64,000 nucleotides of DNA, taken from assembly GCF_030518155.1 (NCBI RefSeq), contig NZ_JAULRU010000823.1:211190-275189 (forward strand), given 5' to 3'. Of the stretch, positions 60,421-64,000 are shown piece after piece. The position numbers and the translations under genes were made by a program. The notes under the pieces are model-generated. The model searched no databases. It was not told where the DNA came from and saw only the letters and a program-made list of their open reading frames with translations. The stretch comes from Gilvimarinus gilvus. GTDB lineage: Bacteria > Pseudomonadota > Gammaproteobacteria > Pseudomonadales > Cellvibrionaceae. How positions within the stretch are numbered: the first letter of the stretch is position 1; each line of letters begins with the position of its first letter.

Positions 60421-61692
60421 ATGCGACATAGAGCTTTGGTGCTTGAACCTAGCAAAGTCTTTCAAGGCATTTTAACGAAGATTCTAGAATCTGCCGGTGT
60501 AGAGTGTCGATGCTTCAGCGATGTTGACGCAGCCATAAATGCAAGACATGGATATTACACGTTCATTATTATCTCTCGGTCGGCAGGCCAAAGCACTGGT
60601 GAAGAGTTTCTAGCCCGTTACAAAGAGAAATTTGGATTTGGCAATTCTCTGACAATACTGCTGTTGTCAGAAACAACTGATAGCGAGTATACCGCCGCTA
60701 ACCAAGCCGGATTCAAGCTAGTATTTGACAAGAAAAAATTGGTAGCCCTGCAAGATATTGTCCATAGTGTCATTAAAAAACGTTCGCTTGAACATACAGC
60801 TAGTATTCTATTGGTCGAAGATTCCATAGCCGTCGCCAACGCGATAAGTGAACAGTTCCGCCAGCTGGGTACACTGGTCCGTCACGGATCAACGGTAACC
60901 GAAGCCAAAGAAATTTTTAATACCTTTGATATTGACCTAGTCATTAGTGATTATCATTTAGCCGATCAAGAAACGGGTTACGATATCATTAACATAGTTC
61001 GCCAAGACACCAATCCCGCCAAATCTCAAACACCTATCCTTATCATTTCAGCCGACACCGATAAACTCGCCCGAGTTTCACTTCTCACGCAAGGTGCTAA
61101 CGATTTCATTCTAAAACCTTATGATCAGGCGGAACTACTTGTAAGATCTACCAATCTGATTAAAGCCCATGCACTGTTGCAGAAAGTCAGTCAACAACGT
61201 GACGATCTGGAAAAAATGGCGATGGTTGATCAACTAACCAACCTCTATAATCGCCACAGCTTCTACGATATGGCCCCCAAAATGATCAGCCTGTCGCGGC
61301 GTAACAATATGTCCTTGTGCTTGCTGGTAATAGATCTGGATCATTTTAAGAATATAAACGACTCATATGGTCACAGTACGGGTGATATTGTACTGAAAAC
61401 AGTTGCGTCCATACTTCAGAATAATAGCAGACTAGAAGATGCTCTCGCGCGTTATGGGGGTGAAGAGTTTATTTCTCTAATGCCCAATTGTTCGCAATCT
61501 GGTGCGTTTGATGTAGCCGAGCGAATACGCGTGGCAATATCAAAAAGTGACCCGGAAGGCCTAACGATAACCGCTAGCATTGGTGTCGCTCAACTGAAAA
61601 GCAACGAAACCTTCGAAGAGCTATTTGTGCGGGCCGACAAAAACCTCTACAAGGCCAAAAGCAAAGGTCGAAACTGCATTGTAACTGAATAG
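60421..61692 (+). CDS. Two-receiver diguanylate cyclase response regulator
   Basis: A 423-residue cytoplasmic protein. Residues 1-120 are a degenerate receiver: the phosphoacceptor position reads FIIISRSAGQ and has no Asp. Residues about 127-245 are a second receiver with acidic pair (VEDS), Asp177 in DLVISDYHLAD and lysine in FILKPYDQAE. The GGDEF domain is about 265-420 with an active-site GGEEF at 346-350, preceded five residues earlier by the inhibitory I-site RLED. It therefore should make c-di-GMP with product inhibition, under control of a partner kinase. No kinase gene adjoins it. Confidence 0.95.
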   Translation: MRHRALVLEPSKVFQGILTKILESAGVECRCFSDVDAAINARHGYYTFIIISRSAGQSTGEEFLARYKEKFGFGNSLTILLLSETTDSEYTAANQAGFKLVFDKKKLVALQDIVHSVIKKRSLEHTASILLVEDSIAVANAISEQFRQLGTLVRHGSTVTEAKEIFNTFDIDLVISDYHLADQETGYDIINIVRQDTNPAKSQTPILIISADTDKLARVSLLTQGANDFILKPYDQAELLVRSTNLIKAHALLQKVSQQRDDLEKMAMVDQLTNLYNRHSFYDMAPKMISLSRRNNMSLCLLVIDLDHFKNINDSYGHSTGDIVLKTVASILQNNSRLEDALARYGGEEFISLMPNCSQSGAFDVAERIRVAISKSDPEGLTITASIGVAQLKSNETFEELFVRADKNLYKAKSKGRNCIVTE

Positions 61693-62050
61693 CTCGCGCA
61701 GAGTACACGACACACCAACTCAACACTGAACAATGATAACTTTACCTAAAAATAGATTGAACATTATATTCTGGCGATACTTCTTATACTGTTCTCGTTC
61801 TGTGTACGCAGTGGGTGGCACACCCCTAGCAAAAAATTCAGTATTACCGATATAGGGTTCTTGAATTCGGAATGTCCAATACTTAAGGGTTGGAAGTAAA
61901 ACAATACCGAAACAATATAGCTCTATTTCTTCACAACTTCGCTAATGGCTTTATCAACGTAAACGTTACGTTTTGAGTAAGACAGAGGCTTTACATTTGT
62001 AGCAAATATACAGGAATTTTTACTTATTCAACCCATTAATCACATTACTT
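61693..62050. other. AT-rich region between convergent diguanylate cyclase genes
   Basis: About 360 bp, distinctly AT-rich, without a credible gene. No clear rho-independent terminator is seen for either convergent gene. I see nothing else in it that I can interpret. Confidence 0.5.
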
Positions 62051-63823
62051 TCAAGAGCTTTCGACAACGCTAGATATACGATTTCTCCCCTCTGTTTTCG
62101 CCCGATATAACTGACTATCGGCGTTTGCAATAACAGAATTTATATCGTCACCTGGCTTTACTTCGGCCAAACCAATACTCAAGGTAATAGTTTCTACCGG
62201 GTGCATTTTACTCTCCCGAACCTTAGTCAGAATCTCACTGGCCACTCTCTTTGCCCCAGCCATATCCGACTCAGGACAAACAATCAAAAACTCCTCTCCT
62301 CCCCATCGGCAACAAACATCACAAGCCCTTACGCTATCTTTTATAATTTTTGCTACTGCCACAAGCACCGCATCCCCTACCTGATGCCCGTAACTGTCAT
62401 TTACTTTTTTAAAGAAATCGATATCAATCATCATGATTGAAAAAATCCTGTTATAGCGATAATAACAATTAATAGAATCCTGAAGTGACGTATTTCCACC
62501 CGATCGATTAAGCAGTTGGGTTAGCTCATCTGTAACGGCCAAACGCGTGAGCTTTTGATTGACTGATTCCAAATTCTCGGTTCTTTCTTTAACCAGAGCT
62601 TCGAGCTCAATTTTCTTCAGGTTCTCCTGCTGGAGCAAATAAGTCTGCATTCGCTCGCGCACCTTAAACATATATTTTTTATTAGCCGCAAGTGCAAAAG
62701 ATAACAATACTGCGTCAATCACAAATCCAAACTCAATCGATCTAAAAGTGGCAAACGTGTAGGGCACCACAGAAACGACCGTAAGCGTGGTGATCAGAGT
62801 TCCAATCAGTGAACTGAACACACCGTAGGTCGCCAATACGCTGGTTAAACCTCGTTTTCCAAATATATAGACACAGGTACTGAATAACACCAATCCATAG
62901 AATCCTGATGTAACGACACTGACTGTTTGAGAAAAATACGCGGAATTCACAGCGATCATCACGATATGCGTAATAACCAAGAGCCCGGCAAAGCCCTTAA
63001 TCAGTTTATATACTATGGGATAGTCATTTTTTATATTCAGCAGGCGTGAAATAAAAATTAACCCCACGTACTGATACAAAAAGAATAGATGCGGATGTAT
63101 TTCTGTTGCTACTTTTGGGTATTGGTGCAACCCAAAGTGATACAGAAGCCCATTGTAGCTTGCCGAACCAAGAATAAATGTGGCTACAAAAAGTACGTAG
63201 TATAGATTGTCCCTGTTTCTGAAGATTAGAAACAGAAATACATTGTAGACAGATATGATCAACAACCCGCCATATAGCAGGCCAAAATAGACTCCTTGGT
63301 AAATAGCAACTTCTGTATGTTGTTGTGGTGAGACCAGTGCGATAGGAACAATTAGCGCTTCTTGAGATTCAACACGCAAATATAAATAGCTTTGCCCCGC
63401 TGGAATAACGACCTCAACCTTGGGGAAAGTAAATGCAAAATTCGCCCTTTGGTAAGGCCGCAAATCGCCCATCGCGGCAAGTCGCTGCATTGATTCGTCA
63501 TATCCCGCTTGATATACATCTATATAGTCTAACCACGGAACTTCAATCATTAACACTGCTGAGAGTGGCCGCTCCTGTAAATTCTCTAACGATAGCCTCA
63601 ACCAATACGCTGAGGCACTGAAGCCCTGAGTCAGCACATGTGATGGTTGATCCAACACCTGCCAATTACTTAAAGCTATTGGGTCATCGACGTGTTGGCG
63701 GAATGGTTGGTCTTCTGCAATAGCTTCAATATGCCAGGTCACACCAGCCAAGCCACTATCGGCCTGAACCATAACACTGAAAAAAACGAGCGACAGTATG
63801 AAAACCCAGCGATGTATATGCAT
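62051..63823 (-). CDS. Membrane diguanylate cyclase with 7TMR-DISM sensor
   Basis: A 590-residue inner-membrane protein. Signal peptide (about 1-21), an extracellular 7TMR-DISMED2 domain (about 25-170, with GFSASAYWLRLSLENLQ and YLYLRVESQEALIVPI), seven membrane helices (about 180-385, from YFGLLYGGLLIISVYNVFLFLIF), a coiled coil (about 395-430) and a GGDEF domain (about 430-590) with GGEEF at 508-512. The I-site RACD precedes GGEEF by five residues. It should make c-di-GMP in response to an extracellular, perhaps carbohydrate, ligand. Convergent with the other cyclase gene. Confidence 0.96.
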   Translation of the reverse strand: MHIHRWVFILSLVFFSVMVQADSGLAGVTWHIEAIAEDQPFRQHVDDPIALSNWQVLDQPSHVLTQGFSASAYWLRLSLENLQERPLSAVLMIEVPWLDYIDVYQAGYDESMQRLAAMGDLRPYQRANFAFTFPKVEVVIPAGQSYLYLRVESQEALIVPIALVSPQQHTEVAIYQGVYFGLLYGGLLIISVYNVFLFLIFRNRDNLYYVLFVATFILGSASYNGLLYHFGLHQYPKVATEIHPHLFFLYQYVGLIFISRLLNIKNDYPIVYKLIKGFAGLLVITHIVMIAVNSAYFSQTVSVVTSGFYGLVLFSTCVYIFGKRGLTSVLATYGVFSSLIGTLITTLTVVSVVPYTFATFRSIEFGFVIDAVLLSFALAANKKYMFKVRERMQTYLLQQENLKKIELEALVKERTENLESVNQKLTRLAVTDELTQLLNRSGGNTSLQDSINCYYRYNRIFSIMMIDIDFFKKVNDSYGHQVGDAVLVAVAKIIKDSVRACDVCCRWGGEEFLIVCPESDMAGAKRVASEILTKVRESKMHPVETITLSIGLAEVKPGDDINSVIANADSQLYRAKTEGRNRISSVVESS

Positions 63824-63865
63824 ATTGCGGCCACGGCACCTAATTCATTATTTTAAGTTCTAGGG

Positions 63866-64000
63866 AGCCTCTGATTAAGTCCTCAGTGGCCTCTGGCTTA
63901 CAGAGCTTTTCGAGGTCAAGGCGGCGATCCGATGGCGTGCCGATGGCCCGGTGAGGGGAGCCAACACAGAGATCGGAAAGCTCTGCAAGCCCCGAAGGGC
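63866..64000. mobile_element. Possible insertion-sequence end (partial)
   Basis: The sequence from about 63866 (GGGAGCCTCTGATTAAGTCC) to the window edge is compositionally different and structured. It holds 13-bp imperfect inverted arms (CAGAGCTTTTCGA at 63901-63913, TCGGAAAGCTCTG at 63973-63985). The opening resembles terminal repeats of some IS4/IS5-group elements as I remember them; no transposase is visible because the window ends. Low confidence. Confidence 0.35.

Overview
The window is a chromosomal segment of a Gram-negative bacterium. It carries lipoprotein and signal-peptide genes, a complete type II secretion (gsp) operon and HAMP-type chemoreceptors. The order ABC-F ATPase, TIGR02444 protein, lysine/alanine-rich histone-like protein, FKBP isomerase, Rsd/AlgQ matches the algP-algQ neighbourhood of Pseudomonas as I remember it. 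Together with Tex, UvrD, gamma-proteobacterial GshA, YaaA and YciA this points to a gammaproteobacterium. A secreted polysaccharide lyase-like protein, a sialidase-fold protein inside the gsp operon and a TRAP transporter suggest a marine polysaccharide degrader, perhaps of the Cellvibrionales. That last placement is inference. No rRNA, tRNA, CRISPR array or complete mobile element was seen.

Layout. 1-3.1 kb: start of an ABC transporter cassette with its YtrA-type GntR regulator, then tex. 3.5-7.6 kb: a periplasmic binding protein translationally overlapping a chemoreceptor, facing a second chemoreceptor across a shared terminator. 7.7-14 kb: the conserved algP/rsd-like neighbourhood. 14-19.6 kb: fliL-like gene, gshA, dinB-like gene, uvrD. 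19.6-30.7 kb: a TakP/FcbT-type TRAP binding protein gene separated from its probable membrane subunits dctQ-dctM by about 8 kb of accessory genes: hydrolase, LuxR-type regulator, a DesK/DesR-like two-component cassette with a TPR protein and a DUF7010-like membrane protein, yceJ-yceI and yciA. 30.8-36 kb: M48 protease, DUF4265 protein, yaaA, a response regulator, guanine deaminase and hypotheticals.

36-46 kb: a group of minus-strand genes for secreted proteins (hydrolase, NTF2-like, tandem ferredoxin-like fold) downstream of a membrane-bound AraC regulator. Two of their upstream regions carry nearly identical inverted-repeat operators. Then come a periplasmic DUF4124-glutaredoxin fusion, an RDD protein, a YebC/YeeN-type protein, a flavin reductase, a CPBP protease homologue, a DUF482 acyltransferase-like protein and a polysaccharide lyase. 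46-59 kb: gspCDEFGHIJKLMN, with a secreted sialidase-fold gene between gspM and gspN and a strong hairpin between gspF and gspG. 59-64 kb: two small hypotheticals, two convergent diguanylate cyclases with intact GGEEF and I-sites, and a possible insertion-sequence end at the right edge.

The items most worth following are the paired AraC-type operators, the DesKR-like cassette with palindromes in its divergent promoter region, the T2SS-embedded sialidase-like gene, the split TRAP locus with a nested inverted-repeat element at one boundary, and three independent 7-bp microsatellites in intergenic DNA.
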